This document shows, in pieces, positions 44,740-52,264 of a DNA stretch of 64,000 bases. Made by a program: the position numbers and the translations under genes. This stretch comes from Parapedobacter sp051400755 (GTDB lineage Bacteria > Bacteroidota > Bacteroidia > Sphingobacteriales > Sphingobacteriaceae): assembly GCF_051400755.1 (NCBI RefSeq), contig NZ_JBLFFL010000006.1, positions 186,001-250,000 on the forward strand, given 5' to 3'. How positions within the stretch are numbered: position 1 is the stretch's first letter; the number at the start of each line of letters is the position of its first letter. The notes under the pieces were generated by a model. That model made no database searches. It was not told the DNA's origin and worked only from the letters and a program-made list of their open reading frames with translations.

Positions 44740-45516
44740 ATGAAGATATTTGATGCACATTTCCATATTATTAATCCGGAATTTCCACTGGTGGAAAACA
44801 ATGGATACGTTCCACCTGATTTTACAACTGAGGCCTATATTGATGCTACGCGTAAATATCAACTAGCTGGTGGAGCAATTGTCTCGGGTTCTTTTCAGGC
44901 ATTCGATCAGGAATATTTGATTGACGCCCTAAAAACGCTGGGTGACGGATTTTTCGGTGTTGCTAATATTCCTATCGGTATCACCGATGAAGAACTCGAA
45001 AGATTAGCCAAAGCAAATATTGTGGCCGTTCGGTTTAATATCAAAAGGGGCGGTTCTGAGGGAGTAAGACATATGGAGAAACTGTCTAACGCGCTCTTTG
45101 ATAAATACGGATGGCATACCGAGCTTTATGTGGAAAACAAAGACTTAGAACGCTTGAAACCAATTTTAAGAAACATTCCAAAATTTTCAATAGACCATTT
45201 AGGGTTAACACCTGAGGGGATTGAAGAATTATACTATTGGGTAGAAAAGGGTGTAAACATTAAAGCAACAGGTTTTGGAAGAATAGCTATTGATCCCATA
45301 CCGTTGATGAAAACCATTTATTCGATCAATCCTAAAGCGTTAATGTTTGGGACAGATTTGCCTTCTACACGAGCCAACATTCCTTTCTCGGATAAAGACG
45401 TACAGCTCATAAAGGATAACTTCTCGATCGACGAAACAGAAAATATATTTTACAAAAACGCCTTTGACTGGTATAAACCGAGGACTGGTGCTTATTCCTT
45501 TTCCTCCGGCCATTGA
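44740..45516 (+). CDS. Amidohydrolase family (TIM-barrel metal-dependent hydrolase)
   Basis: This 258-residue protein of the amidohydrolase-2 type begins with the metal-binding FDAHFHI (residues 3-9). Further barrel-end residues are seen in IPKFSIDHLGLT near 148 and ALMFGTDLPSTR near 206, giving the usual HxH, His and Asp set. Relatives include gamma-resorcylate decarboxylase-like and lactonase enzymes, so the reaction cannot be named. The start at 44740 is chosen over 44722 because a TAAGTTTG promoter element sits just before 44722. The gene is AT-rich relative to the window. Its final 25 nt overlap the convergent HAD gene, which is unusually long for an overlap and suggests imported or shifted boundaries. 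Confidence 0.87.
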   Translation: MKIFDAHFHIINPEFPLVENNGYVPPDFTTEAYIDATRKYQLAGGAIVSGSFQAFDQEYLIDALKTLGDGFFGVANIPIGITDEELERLAKANIVAVRFNIKRGGSEGVRHMEKLSNALFDKYGWHTELYVENKDLERLKPILRNIPKFSIDHLGLTPEGIEELYYWVEKGVNIKATGFGRIAIDPIPLMKTIYSINPKALMFGTDLPSTRANIPFSDKDVQLIKDNFSIDETENIFYKNAFDWYKPRTGAYSFSSGH

Positions 45517-46172
45517 TCTTCCAGAAATTCACGCACCTCATGGAGATTGTCAAAAGAACGGCTCACTTTCAGCACCTGCCGGATGGATTCATGGGTCTGT
45601 ACACCAAAGCAGGTTAAGCCAGCGGCCTCAGCTGCCGTGGTGCCGGTAAGGGAGTCTTCCAATACCAGACAGTCGGTTGGCTGCAGGCCCAGCTGCTGCA
45701 CACAGAGGCGGTAAGGTTCTGCGTCGGGCTTGGGATGGTGTACCTCCGTACGGCTCACTAGTATGGCAAAAAACTGCTTTAGCCCGTTACGCTCAAGGTG
45801 ATAGGTAGCAACTTCTCGTTTGCTGGACGTGACCACGGCCATAGTGATCTTCCGCCGATGCAAAAAGTTAATCAGATCGGTAGCCCCAGGCATCAACGGT
45901 ATGACTTCCTCTTCATGCTGCTGGACAATACGTTTCCGAACGCGCTCAAAGACCTCCAACATGTCGGCCTCAAAAGCATAGTTGGTGCGCAGGAGATCAA
46001 ATGCCTGTCCATCGGTTTTGCCGGCCCACTCATTCAGCCACATATCGCTCGTGAGCGTAAAATCATAGTGCGCTAGTGCCGCTCTCCATGCCTTGTAGTA
46101 AAACCATTCCGAATCAATGAGCGTACCGTCCAAATCAAATAATACCGCTTTTTTATTTTTTATCGTATCCAC
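45492..46172 (-). CDS. HAD family hydrolase (beta-phosphoglucomutase-like)
   Basis: This 226-residue HAD-IA phosphatase or phosphomutase has nucleophile Asp13 and acid/base Asp15 in VLFDLDGTLIDSEW. Motif II is VVTSSKREVA near 115, motif III Lys lies in EVHHPKPDAEPY near 148, and motif IV is CLVLEDSLTGTTAAEAAGL near 168. The four-helix cap (about 20-85) is that of the beta-PGM/YniC group. The substrate is unknown; small sugar phosphates are likely. It is monocistronic and overlaps the end of the convergent amidohydrolase gene by 25 nt. Confidence 0.92.
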   Translation of the reverse strand: MDTIKNKKAVLFDLDGTLIDSEWFYYKAWRAALAHYDFTLTSDMWLNEWAGKTDGQAFDLLRTNYAFEADMLEVFERVRKRIVQQHEEEVIPLMPGATDLINFLHRRKITMAVVTSSKREVATYHLERNGLKQFFAILVSRTEVHHPKPDAEPYRLCVQQLGLQPTDCLVLEDSLTGTTAAEAAGLTCFGVQTHESIRQVLKVSRSFDNLHEVREFLEDQWPEEKE

Positions 46173-46286
46173 GCTGGTAACTGTCTGTGTTCATGCTATC
46201 CTACCGCCTCTTTTCTAAATAAAGTCAATGTAAAGGTACAAAAAACCAATAATGCTTCTCACCGATACTCGATCTGCATATTTTCA

Positions 46287-46317
46287 TTTGAAATACTAAA
46301 TTAAACACTTACTTTTG
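46287..46317 (+). promoter_or_regulatory. Bacteroidota promoter of tRNA-Ser
   Basis: TTTG at 46287-46290 and TACTTTTG at 46310-46317 are separated by 19 nt, a near-perfect -33/-7 pair. The tRNA begins 17 nt after the -7 box. Confidence 0.75.
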
Positions 46318-46334
46318 CAGCCCACCAAGAATCT

Positions 46335-46422
46335 GGAGAGGTGTCAGAGTGGTCGAATGAGCACGCCTGGAAAGTGTGTATCCCGTGAAACGGGATCGAG
46401 GGTTCGAATCCCTCCCTCTCCG
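46335..46422 (+). tRNA. tRNA-Ser (anticodon GGA)
   Basis: This is an 88-nt class II tRNA. The acceptor stem is GGAGAGG with CCTCTCC and discriminator G. The anticodon loop CTGGAAA gives GGA, reading UCC/UCU. The long variable arm is visible as TATCCCG-TGAAA-CGGGATC, and the T loop is GGTTCGAATCC. CCA is not encoded. A consensus promoter precedes it and a hairpin with a T-run follows. Confidence 0.97.
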
Positions 46423-46437
46423 CAGATTAATGAATGT

Positions 46438-46458
46438 CCCGCGATAGCGGGCATTTTT
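46438..46458 (+). terminator. Intrinsic terminator after tRNA-Ser
   Basis: CCCGC (46438-46442) pairs with GCGGG (46447-46451) around GATA, followed by CA and five T residues. It lies 15 nt after the tRNA. Confidence 0.75.
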
Positions 46459-46560
46459 GTTTTGTAGACTTGCCAAGCTTGCTTGAGCAAGGCGAAAAAA
46501 CGAAAATGATAGAGAGTGAAGCGAACGGACATTCATCTGCTTTAAAGCCGTCCTCAACAA

Positions 46561-46602
46561 GGGATCGCCGGAGTGAAGCTGAGGCATTCCCTCCCTCTGC
46601 CA
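46561..46602 (+). repeat. Degenerate copy of the tRNA-Ser 3' end
   Basis: GGGATCG at 46561 and ATTCCCTCCCTCT near 46586-46598 echo the tRNA segments GGGATCG at 46392 and AATCCCTCCCTCT near 46408-46420, but with 8-9 extra bases between them. It could be a worn attachment-site copy or chance similarity in C-rich DNA. Confidence 0.35.
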
Positions 46603-46626
46603 AAGCAAATGAGGTGCCTTTCTTCT

Positions 46627-46767
46627 GACTTTCTCCTGCCTTTCTTCCCACTTTTACCGTGATTCTAGCGGGGCGTATGCGGGCTGTATGCGGGAAAACC
46701 ACGCATTCGGAGCGCGTACGCCCCGCGTACGGCGTGCGAGATGGGAGAACACGGGCAGGAGAAAGTC
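46627..46767. repeat. 141-bp nested palindrome
   Basis: The outer arms GACTTTCTCCTGCC (46627-46640) and GGCAGGAGAAAGTC (46754-46767) are exact reverse complements. Inside them GCGGGGCGTATGC (46668-46680) pairs with GCGTACGCCCCGC (46714-46726) with one mismatch that is G-U in RNA. Inside that, ATGCGGG (near 46688) faces CCACGCAT around an A-run. Flanks of the outer arm also pair imperfectly (TTTCTTCCCA against TGGGAGAA). The whole could fold as one long hairpin. No protein-coding signal is convincing here. Confidence 0.85.
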
Positions 46768-46823
46768 GGGCATTGGTGTGCCCGTTCAGAAAGGCCAGCC
46801 ATTCCCATGTTCCCGCCCACTTT

Positions 46824-46853
46824 CCCTTACCCTTCCTTCCCCTTACCCTTCCC
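46824..46853 (-). other. G-quadruplex motif (minus strand) in a polypyrimidine tract
   Basis: The plus strand has C-runs at 46824-46826, 46830-46832, 46839-46842, 46846-46848 and 46851-46853 with spacers of 3, 6, 3 and 2 nt. The minus strand therefore fits the G3-N1-7 quadruplex pattern with a spare tract. CCCTTACCCTTCC is directly repeated (46824-46836, 46840-46852). Confidence 0.6.
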
Positions 46854-46858
46854 TCGGT

Positions 46859-46985
46859 CCCTATCCGCATATCCCCCGCATGTCCCTCGGAAGAAGTGCC
46901 CACAGCCGTACTTTAGCGAAGGGTAAGCGGCAGCGGGATAAAGGCGCATACAGAGGGGGCATGGAATGGGGTGGAGCGATGTTAT
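46859..46985. other. Gene-free stretch
   Basis: Short frames on both strands here have the composition of low-complexity DNA and no recognisable protein. I see nothing else in it. Confidence 0.4.
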
Positions 46986-47150
46986 AGTACTCCCCAAATA
47001 CTGGACAGCTGCTTAAATGTTTAACTTAGCAGTTGTAAAATAAAAAAAGAAAGAAGGAACCACGAAGTAGCTGCGCAGCAAATTCAGTGCAGGCTTCAAG
47101 GCGAAGGTAGCTATCGAAGCTATCAGGAACAGCAGACGGTCCATTTTATG
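46986..47150 (+). mobile_element. Relic of an IS3-family insertion sequence (terminal repeat and 5' part of orfA)
   Basis: AGTACTCCCCAAATACTGGACAG at 46986-47008 is of the IS3/IS150 terminal-repeat kind (stretch ACCCCAAA-x-TGGACA). From about 47043 the plus strand encodes pieces of an IS3 OrfA N-terminus in shifting frames: KKERR near 47047, then SKFSAGFKAKVAIEAI (47087-47134) and QEQQTVH (47133-47152). At least two frameshifts and an in-frame TAG interrupt it, and no helix-turn-helix remainder, OrfB or right end follows. The GH106 gene begins 29 nt later. It is a decayed fragment, not an active element. Confidence 0.65.
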
Positions 47151-47178
47151 GTGTGGAAACCTTAAAACTAAAAAACTT

Positions 47179-50100
47179 ATGAACATTTCCCTGAAACCTA
47201 TGACCCGAAAAATTCTCGCAGTCGCTGCTTGCTGCGGCTTATTGTTATATGCCTGTAGCAAAAAGCTGGCTATCGTGCCAGTTTCAAAACCTGGCTTTGC
47301 GGCCGGTAGTCTGGAAGCCGGATTTTTAAACCCTCCGGATTCGGCCCGCCCAGGGGTTTACTGGTATTTTATGGATGGTAACCTTTCGGAGGAGTCAATC
47401 ACTAAAGATCTCGAATCCATGAAAAAGGCGGGAATTGGAAACGCGCTCTTTCTGGAGGTTAATGTGGGCGTACCAAGAGGGCCGGTGGATTTTTTAAGTG
47501 ATAAATGGAAAGATATTTTTAAGCATACGATCCGTGAGGCTGAACGGCTTGGGATAGAGATCACCTTGGGGACCGGTCCGGGATGGACGGGTAGCGGCGG
47601 CCCATGGGTTACCGGTGCTCAGTCTATGCAGCACCTTGTTTCAAGCACAGTGCAGGTAAACGGCCCGGGCAATAAAGAAATTATCTTGCCGCGCCCGCTT
47701 CCTCGAAAGCCCTATTTTGGCGAAGCAACGTTAACAGCAGACCTGAAGAAGAAATGGGACGATTTTTATGAGGATGTCGCCGTTCTGGCCTTCCCTTCAC
47801 CTTCAGACGACACGAAGATCGATGACATTGACGGCAAAGCACTTTATTACCGTGCTCCATATACTTCGGTTAAAGGCGTGAAACCCTTCTTGGATGCTCC
47901 GGCGGAGTTCAGGCCCATACCCCCTGCTGCGTCGATAAAGAAAAACACGATAGTGGACCTTACCGCGAAACTTCGTTCCGATGGCACATTAAATTGGAAG
48001 GTTCCTCCAGGAAAATGGACCGTCATGCGGTTCGGTAGTCGTAATAATGGTGCAATTACGCGCCCCGCACCAATCCCGGGGCTAGGTTTTGAAGCCGATA
48101 AATTCGATACCGTTTCGATGCGCGCACACCTGGACGCTTATACCGGGAAAATATTCGAACGAATAGGCGGCCTGAAAGAGAGCGGATCGGGCGGCTTAAA
48201 AAGGCTTCAGATCGACAGCTGGGAAATGGGTGCACAAAATTGGACCCAAAAATTCAGAGAGGAGTTTAAGAAAAGAAGGGGGTATGATCCATTACCTTAT
48301 TATCCGGTGTATGCAGGGAACATTGTCGGGAATCTGGAATTAAGTGAGCGGTTCTTATGGGATCTCCGCCAAACGTCACAGGAGCTAATTCTTGAGAATC
48401 ATGCCGGTTACTTAAAAACATACAGTCACCGGAATGGGCTCCAGCTAACGATAGAGCCATATGATATGAATCCTACCGCGGATCTTGAGCTCGGAGCGGT
48501 TGCAGACGTGGCAATGTGCGAGTTTTGGAGCAAAGATTTTGCCCATCCTTCAGCATTCAGTTGCATCGAAGCCAGTTCCATCGCTCACGTAAACGGTAAT
48601 ACGCTGGTTCCCGCAGAAGCCTTTACCGCCCAGGCGAAAGAAGGATGGCAACAATTTCCCGGCTCGATGAAGAGCCAGGGCGATTGGGCATTTGCGATGG
48701 GCGTAAACCGTTTTGTGTACCATACATACCAGCATCAATATATGGACGACAAATATAAACCGGGAATGACGATGGGTCCCTACGGAGTTCATTGGGACCG
48801 GGGGCAGACGTGGTGGCCCATGGTTGGTGAATATCATCGTTATATAGCTCGCTGTCAGTATCTATTACAGCAGGGACGTACAGTAGCAGAAATTCTTTAT
48901 CTCACACCCGAAGGGGCGCCTCATGTTTTCAGGCCTCCCTCCTCCGCACTCGAAGGCGAGGGTATAATCATCGATAAGAAAGGATATAGTTTCGACGGAT
49001 GTGCGCCCGGACAGCTTTACAAAGCTACTGTTAAAGATAATAGGATCGTATTCCCCAGTGGTGCATCATATGGGGTAATGGTAATGCCAATTTTTGAAAC
49101 CATGAACCCTAAGTTACTTAATAAGATCAGGTCGCTAATCCAGGATGGCGCCACCGTGATCGGTATACCGCCAAAGAGGGCACCGGGACTGTCTGGCTAT
49201 CCGCAGTCGGATGCCGAAATCAGCCGCCTGGCAATGGAGCTTTGGGGAAGTACTGAGATTCCATCAGCTATCACAACCCGGGTTTTTGGAAAGGGCAAAC
49301 TAATTTGGGGCGGACGTAGCACAGCAGTTGCTGATGAAACTTTGTATCCCTCTTACGAGTCGACTGGCAGTGTACTTGCCGGCTTAAAGATCAGGGAAGA
49401 CTTCAGTTCTTCCGGCCCAATTCGTTATACGCATCGCACAACGAATAATTATGAAATCTATTTCGTAGCAAACAAAACCGGAGAGAAACAAAATACCTTC
49501 TGTACGTTCAACACAACAGTTGCCGAACCGGAACTTTGGGATGCGGTTACCGGTGACATGCGTAAGCTTCCTCAATTTTCTAAGATTGGCATGCAGACCA
49601 GGGTGCCGATAACGTTTGAACCCCATCAGAGTTTTTTTGTGATTTTTCGCAAAAGCGGTTCTGGGGTTGCTGCAACAGCGAAGGAAAATTTCCCTTCCAA
49701 ACGGCTTATCGGTGCTCTGAATGGCTCCTGGACGGTTTCTTTTGATACCAATATGGGCGGACCGGCAGAAGCAACGTTTGATAAACTGAGCGATTGGAGC
49801 CTGCATTCCGAAGAAGGAATCAAATATTATTCAGGAATTGCCGTGTACCGTCAGCAATTCGATGTTCCAGCTGGTACCACAATGAACGGATCACGTATCT
49901 ATCTGGATCTGGGAAAAGTGAATAATGTAGCAAGAGTTCGTCTGAACGGGAAAGAGCTCGGTGTATTATGGACATCGCCCTTGCAGGTAGAAATTTCGTC
50001 CGCTGTTCGGAAAAGGGATAATCTTCTGGAGATAGAGGTCGCTAACCTTTGGCCTAACCGGCTGATTGGTGATGAACAGTTGCCCTACGACGGGATAGTT

Positions 50101-50244
50101 AAGATGCAATGGCCGGAATGGTATGTAAAGAATGAAAAAAGGCCGACTAACAGGTATACCTTTACAACCTGGCGGCATTATAATAAAAATTCGCCGCTGT
50201 TAAGTTCGGGCTTGCTTGGACCAGTCACCCTTTATGTAGAATGA
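47179..50244 (+). CDS. GH106-family alpha-L-rhamnosidase-like lipoprotein
   Basis: This 1021-residue protein has a lipobox (VAACCGLLLYAC, Cys26). The GH106 catalytic region (about 50-830) opens with ARPGVYWYFMDGNLSEESIT and continues with LFLEVNVGVPRGPVDFLS, TLGTGPGWTGSGGPWV, LQIDSWEMGAQNWT, ASSIAHVNGNTLVPAEAFT and QGRTVAEILYLTPEGAPH. A GH2-like sugar-binding beta-sandwich closes the chain (about 865-1020; VNNVARVRLNGKELGVLWT, VANLWPNRLIGDE). GH106 enzymes remove rhamnose from pectin side chains (RG-I/RG-II) and other glycans. No SusC/D or other hydrolase is next to it. It is more AT-rich than the housekeeping genes, and an IS3 relic and tRNA-Ser lie upstream, so lateral acquisition is plausible. 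Confidence 0.92.
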   Translation: MNISLKPMTRKILAVAACCGLLLYACSKKLAIVPVSKPGFAAGSLEAGFLNPPDSARPGVYWYFMDGNLSEESITKDLESMKKAGIGNALFLEVNVGVPRGPVDFLSDKWKDIFKHTIREAERLGIEITLGTGPGWTGSGGPWVTGAQSMQHLVSSTVQVNGPGNKEIILPRPLPRKPYFGEATLTADLKKKWDDFYEDVAVLAFPSPSDDTKIDDIDGKALYYRAPYTSVKGVKPFLDAPAEFRPIPPAASIKKNTIVDLTAKLRSDGTLNWKVPPGKWTVMRFGSRNNGAITRPAPIPGLGFEADKFDTVSMRAHLDAYTGKIFERIGGLKESGSGGLKRLQIDSWEMGAQNWTQKFREEFKKRRGYDPLPYYPVYAGNIVGNLELSERFLWDLRQTSQELILENHAGYLKTYSHRNGLQLTIEPYDMNPTADLELGAVADVAMCEFWSKDFAHPSAFSCIEASSIAHVNGNTLVPAEAFTAQAKEGWQQFPGSMKSQGDWAFAMGVNRFVYHTYQHQYMDDKYKPGMTMGPYGVHWDRGQTWWPMVGEYHRYIARCQYLLQQGRTVAEILYLTPEGAPHVFRPPSSALEGEGIIIDKKGYSFDGCAPGQLYKATVKDNRIVFPSGASYGVMVMPIFETMNPKLLNKIRSLIQDGATVIGIPPKRAPGLSGYPQSDAEISRLAMELWGSTEIPSAITTRVFGKGKLIWGGRSTAVADETLYPSYESTGSVLAGLKIREDFSSSGPIRYTHRTTNNYEIYFVANKTGEKQNTFCTFNTTVAEPELWDAVTGDMRKLPQFSKIGMQTRVPITFEPHQSFFVIFRKSGSGVAATAKENFPSKRLIGALNGSWTVSFDTNMGGPAEATFDKLSDWSLHSEEGIKYYSGIAVYRQQFDVPAGTTMNGSRIYLDLGKVNNVARVRLNGKELGVLWTSPLQVEISSAVRKRDNLLEIEVANLWPNRLIGDEQLPYDGIVKMQWPEWYVKNEKRPTNRYTFTTWRHYNKNSPLLSSGLLGPVTLYVE

Positions 50245-50321
50245 TAAAAATAGATTCGGTATCGTTAAGCGTTGTTGATTGGAGAAATCGGTTTCCGGGG
50301 TTGATAGCTTAACCAAAACAA

Positions 50322-50339
50322 AACCCGCGCTTGCGGGTT
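50322..50339 (+). terminator. Hairpin after GH106
   Basis: AACCCGC (50322-50328) pairs with GCGGGTT (50333-50339) around GCTT, 78 nt after the GH106 stop and 23 nt before the next small gene. The T-run is weak. Confidence 0.5.
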
Positions 50340-50361
50340 GTATAGTGAAAAAAGCACGACC

Positions 50362-50517
50362 ATGAGAAGTTTCCTATTTATCCTCGCCCTGATCTTGCTC
50401 GTTGTTTGGGCAGCAGGCGTATTTTTCTATGCGCTCAGAGGCCTATTCAACATTGTGATTTTTCTTGCTGCTTTAGCCTTCATTATCGGTATTTTTAATA
50501 AACCCAAGCGCGCTTGA
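50362..50517 (+). CDS. Lmo0937/DUF5670-type small membrane protein
   Basis: This 51-residue protein has two hydrophobic helices (MRSFLFILALILLVVWAAGV and LFNIVIFLAALAFIIGIF) around a short FFYALRG turn and ends KPKRA. The pattern matches the lmo0937 family of tiny membrane proteins, common in Sphingobacteriia and often linked to general stress; function is unknown. It is read from a good ATG just after a hairpin and ends 1 nt before the convergent DUF3467 gene. Confidence 0.75.
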   Translation: MRSFLFILALILLVVWAAGVFFYALRGLFNIVIFLAALAFIIGIFNKPKRA

Positions 50518-50826
50518 TTATGCCTGAGCGGTAGGGCCGCCGAAATTCATCGGAAACGGCGGCTCTTCATGGGCATCGATCTTGCCATTTGCCGCTTCAT
50601 ACTTGGCGACGTTATCATCCAAGGCATGGAGCAGTCGTTTAGCATGCTCTGGTGTTAGGATAATCCTTGATTTCACCTTCGCTTTCGGTATACCGGGCAT
50701 GACACGGATGAAATCGATTACAAACTCCGTACTGGAATGGGTAATAATCGCCAAGTTGGAATAGGTGCCTTCGGCAACATCCTCCGCCAACTCGATATTC
50801 AATTGGTTATCGTTCTTTTCTGCCAT
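50518..50826 (-). CDS. DUF3467 domain protein
   Basis: This 102-residue cytosolic protein is a single DUF3467 domain, with the characteristic LNIELAEDVAEGTYSNLAII near 9-28, HSSTEFVIDFIRVMPGIPKA near 30-49 and SRIILTPEHAKRLLHALDDN near 53-72, and a short proline-rich end. It is highly conserved in Bacteroidota and usually sits near RNA polymerase or translation genes; no activity is known. It appears monocistronic. Confidence 0.92.
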   Translation of the reverse strand: MAEKNDNQLNIELAEDVAEGTYSNLAIITHSSTEFVIDFIRVMPGIPKAKVKSRIILTPEHAKRLLHALDDNVAKYEAANGKIDAHEEPPFPMNFGGPTAQA

Positions 50827-50912
50827 CTATATGCTATCATTAATGTGGTCAATTGCAAATACCTGCTTCTCACAAAAGTGCGAAGAAATTTCCATATTCG
50901 TCATGTGAGATC

Positions 50913-52028
50913 TTATTGGGCAAACGACCTGAAATCATGACCCGATCTGATCGCTAATAAGGTTTCATAAATGAGGCGAATCACATTATCGACATCTTCT
51001 TTATGGATCATCTCGACAGTGGTATGCATGTAGCGTAATGGCAAAGACACCAGTACTGAAGGGACGCCTTCGTTCGAATACGCAAACGCATCGGTGTCGG
51101 TACCGGTCCACCTTGACGAGGCTTGTCGCTGAAAAGGAATGCTATGCTTTTTGGCCGTCTCAATCAATAGCTTATTGAAATTGATTTGTACGGAAGGTGC
51201 GTAGGATACAACCGGACCCTTGCCACAGGCAAGGTCGCCCTGTGTGATTTTATTGATCATAGGGGTTTGCGTATCGTGTGTTACATCCGTAATGATAGCC
51301 AGATTCGGTTTGATGCGGTGTGCGATCATCTCTGCACCACGCAGTCCGATCTCTTCCTGTACGGAGTTGACAATGTACAGGCCGAAAGGCAGCTTCTTCT
51401 TGCTTTCCTTAAGCAGACGGGCTACCTCGGCGATCATGAAGCCCCCTGCCCTATTATCCAAGGCGCGGCCCACGTAATACCGGTCGTTGAGCACCGTAAA
51501 CGGATCTTCATAGGTAATCACACAGCCAACGTGTACCCCCAACGCTTCCACTTCCTCCTTGCTGGTACAGCCACAGTCCAAAAAAATATTCTTCAACGTA
51601 GGGCTCTCCTCCTTCTCTCCCGATCGGGTGTGGATGGCCGGCCAGCCAAAGACTGCCTTTACCACGCCATGATCGGTGTGGATGTTCACACGCTTGGATG
51701 GAGCGATCTGATGGTCGGAACCACCATTGCGGATGACATAGATTAGCCCCTCTTTGGTGATGTAATTGACAAACCACGATATCTCATCCGCATGAGCTTC
51801 AATGACCACCTTATAGTCCGCAGTCGGGTTGATGACCGCCACGGCGGTTCCATAGTGATCGGTATAGGTTTCGTCTACATACGGCTTCAGGTAATCCAGC
51901 CACAGGCGCTGGCCCTCCCACTCGAATCCGGTGGGTGACGGGTTATTGATATATTGCTCGAAAAAGGCGAGTGATTCGGAAGTGACGACTGGAATATGTG
52001 TTTTTGTTTCTTTTTTTGCTTTTGCCAT
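50913..52028 (-). CDS. M42 family metallopeptidase
   Basis: This protein of about 371 residues is a glutamyl/leucyl aminopeptidase of the TET-forming M42 family, a cytosolic dodecameric peptide-degrading enzyme. Metal ligands and catalytic residues appear in VIEAHADEISWFV, RALDNRAGGFMIAEV (bridging Asp), NSVQEEIGLRGAEM (catalytic Glu pair) and the late RYMHTTVEMIH (His ligand). The chosen start (52028, MAKAKKETK) gives a basic leader common in Bacteroidota members. An ATG ten codons upstream (52058) is possible and cannot be excluded. The small ORF at 52121 is divergent from it. Confidence 0.93.
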   Translation of the reverse strand: MAKAKKETKTHIPVVTSESLAFFEQYINNPSPTGFEWEGQRLWLDYLKPYVDETYTDHYGTAVAVINPTADYKVVIEAHADEISWFVNYITKEGLIYVIRNGGSDHQIAPSKRVNIHTDHGVVKAVFGWPAIHTRSGEKEESPTLKNIFLDCGCTSKEEVEALGVHVGCVITYEDPFTVLNDRYYVGRALDNRAGGFMIAEVARLLKESKKKLPFGLYIVNSVQEEIGLRGAEMIAHRIKPNLAIITDVTHDTQTPMINKITQGDLACGKGPVVSYAPSVQINFNKLLIETAKKHSIPFQRQASSRWTGTDTDAFAYSNEGVPSVLVSLPLRYMHTTVEMIHKEDVDNVIRLIYETLLAIRSGHDFRSFAQ

Positions 52029-52120
52029 TTTCTGTTTGGTTATGGATAACGATGCCATTGCTTGACCGTGTAAAATTAGAAAATTATCAACAACTTTGCA
52101 GGCATAGCTGTTAATTGGAT

Positions 52121-52264
52121 ATGAAGAAGACCTTCTTTAAATTGCTTGTCAAGCTCAATAAGCATCTGCTACCGAAGTATTCCAGGAAAGATCCGGCCTC
52201 GCTGACCAAATTCCAGCAGGCCGTACTCGGCTACCGGTACTGGACGTTGATCAACTCGCTTTAA
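52121..52264 (+). CDS. Short basic protein conserved in Sphingobacteriia, unknown function
   Basis: This 47-residue protein (MKKTFFKLLVKLNKHLLPKY... ending YRYWTLINSL) has an amphipathic basic N-terminal helix followed by KFQQAVLGYRYWTL. Nearly identical small proteins are carried by many Bacteroidota and have been annotated, without firm basis, as SsrA-binding related. The start is 62 nt after the divergent M42 gene. The stop overlaps that of terC by 4 nt in convergent orientation. The conserved aromatic end supports a real gene. Confidence 0.7.
   Translation: MKKTFFKLLVKLNKHLLPKYSRKDPASLTKFQQAVLGYRYWTLINSL

Noticed and set aside
46427..46987. Several 60-158 residue frames on both strands after tRNA-Ser
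   Set aside because: Their composition is that of palindromic or polypyrimidine DNA (Pro/Ser/Arg-rich), they overlap one another and the minus-strand one runs into the tRNA terminator.
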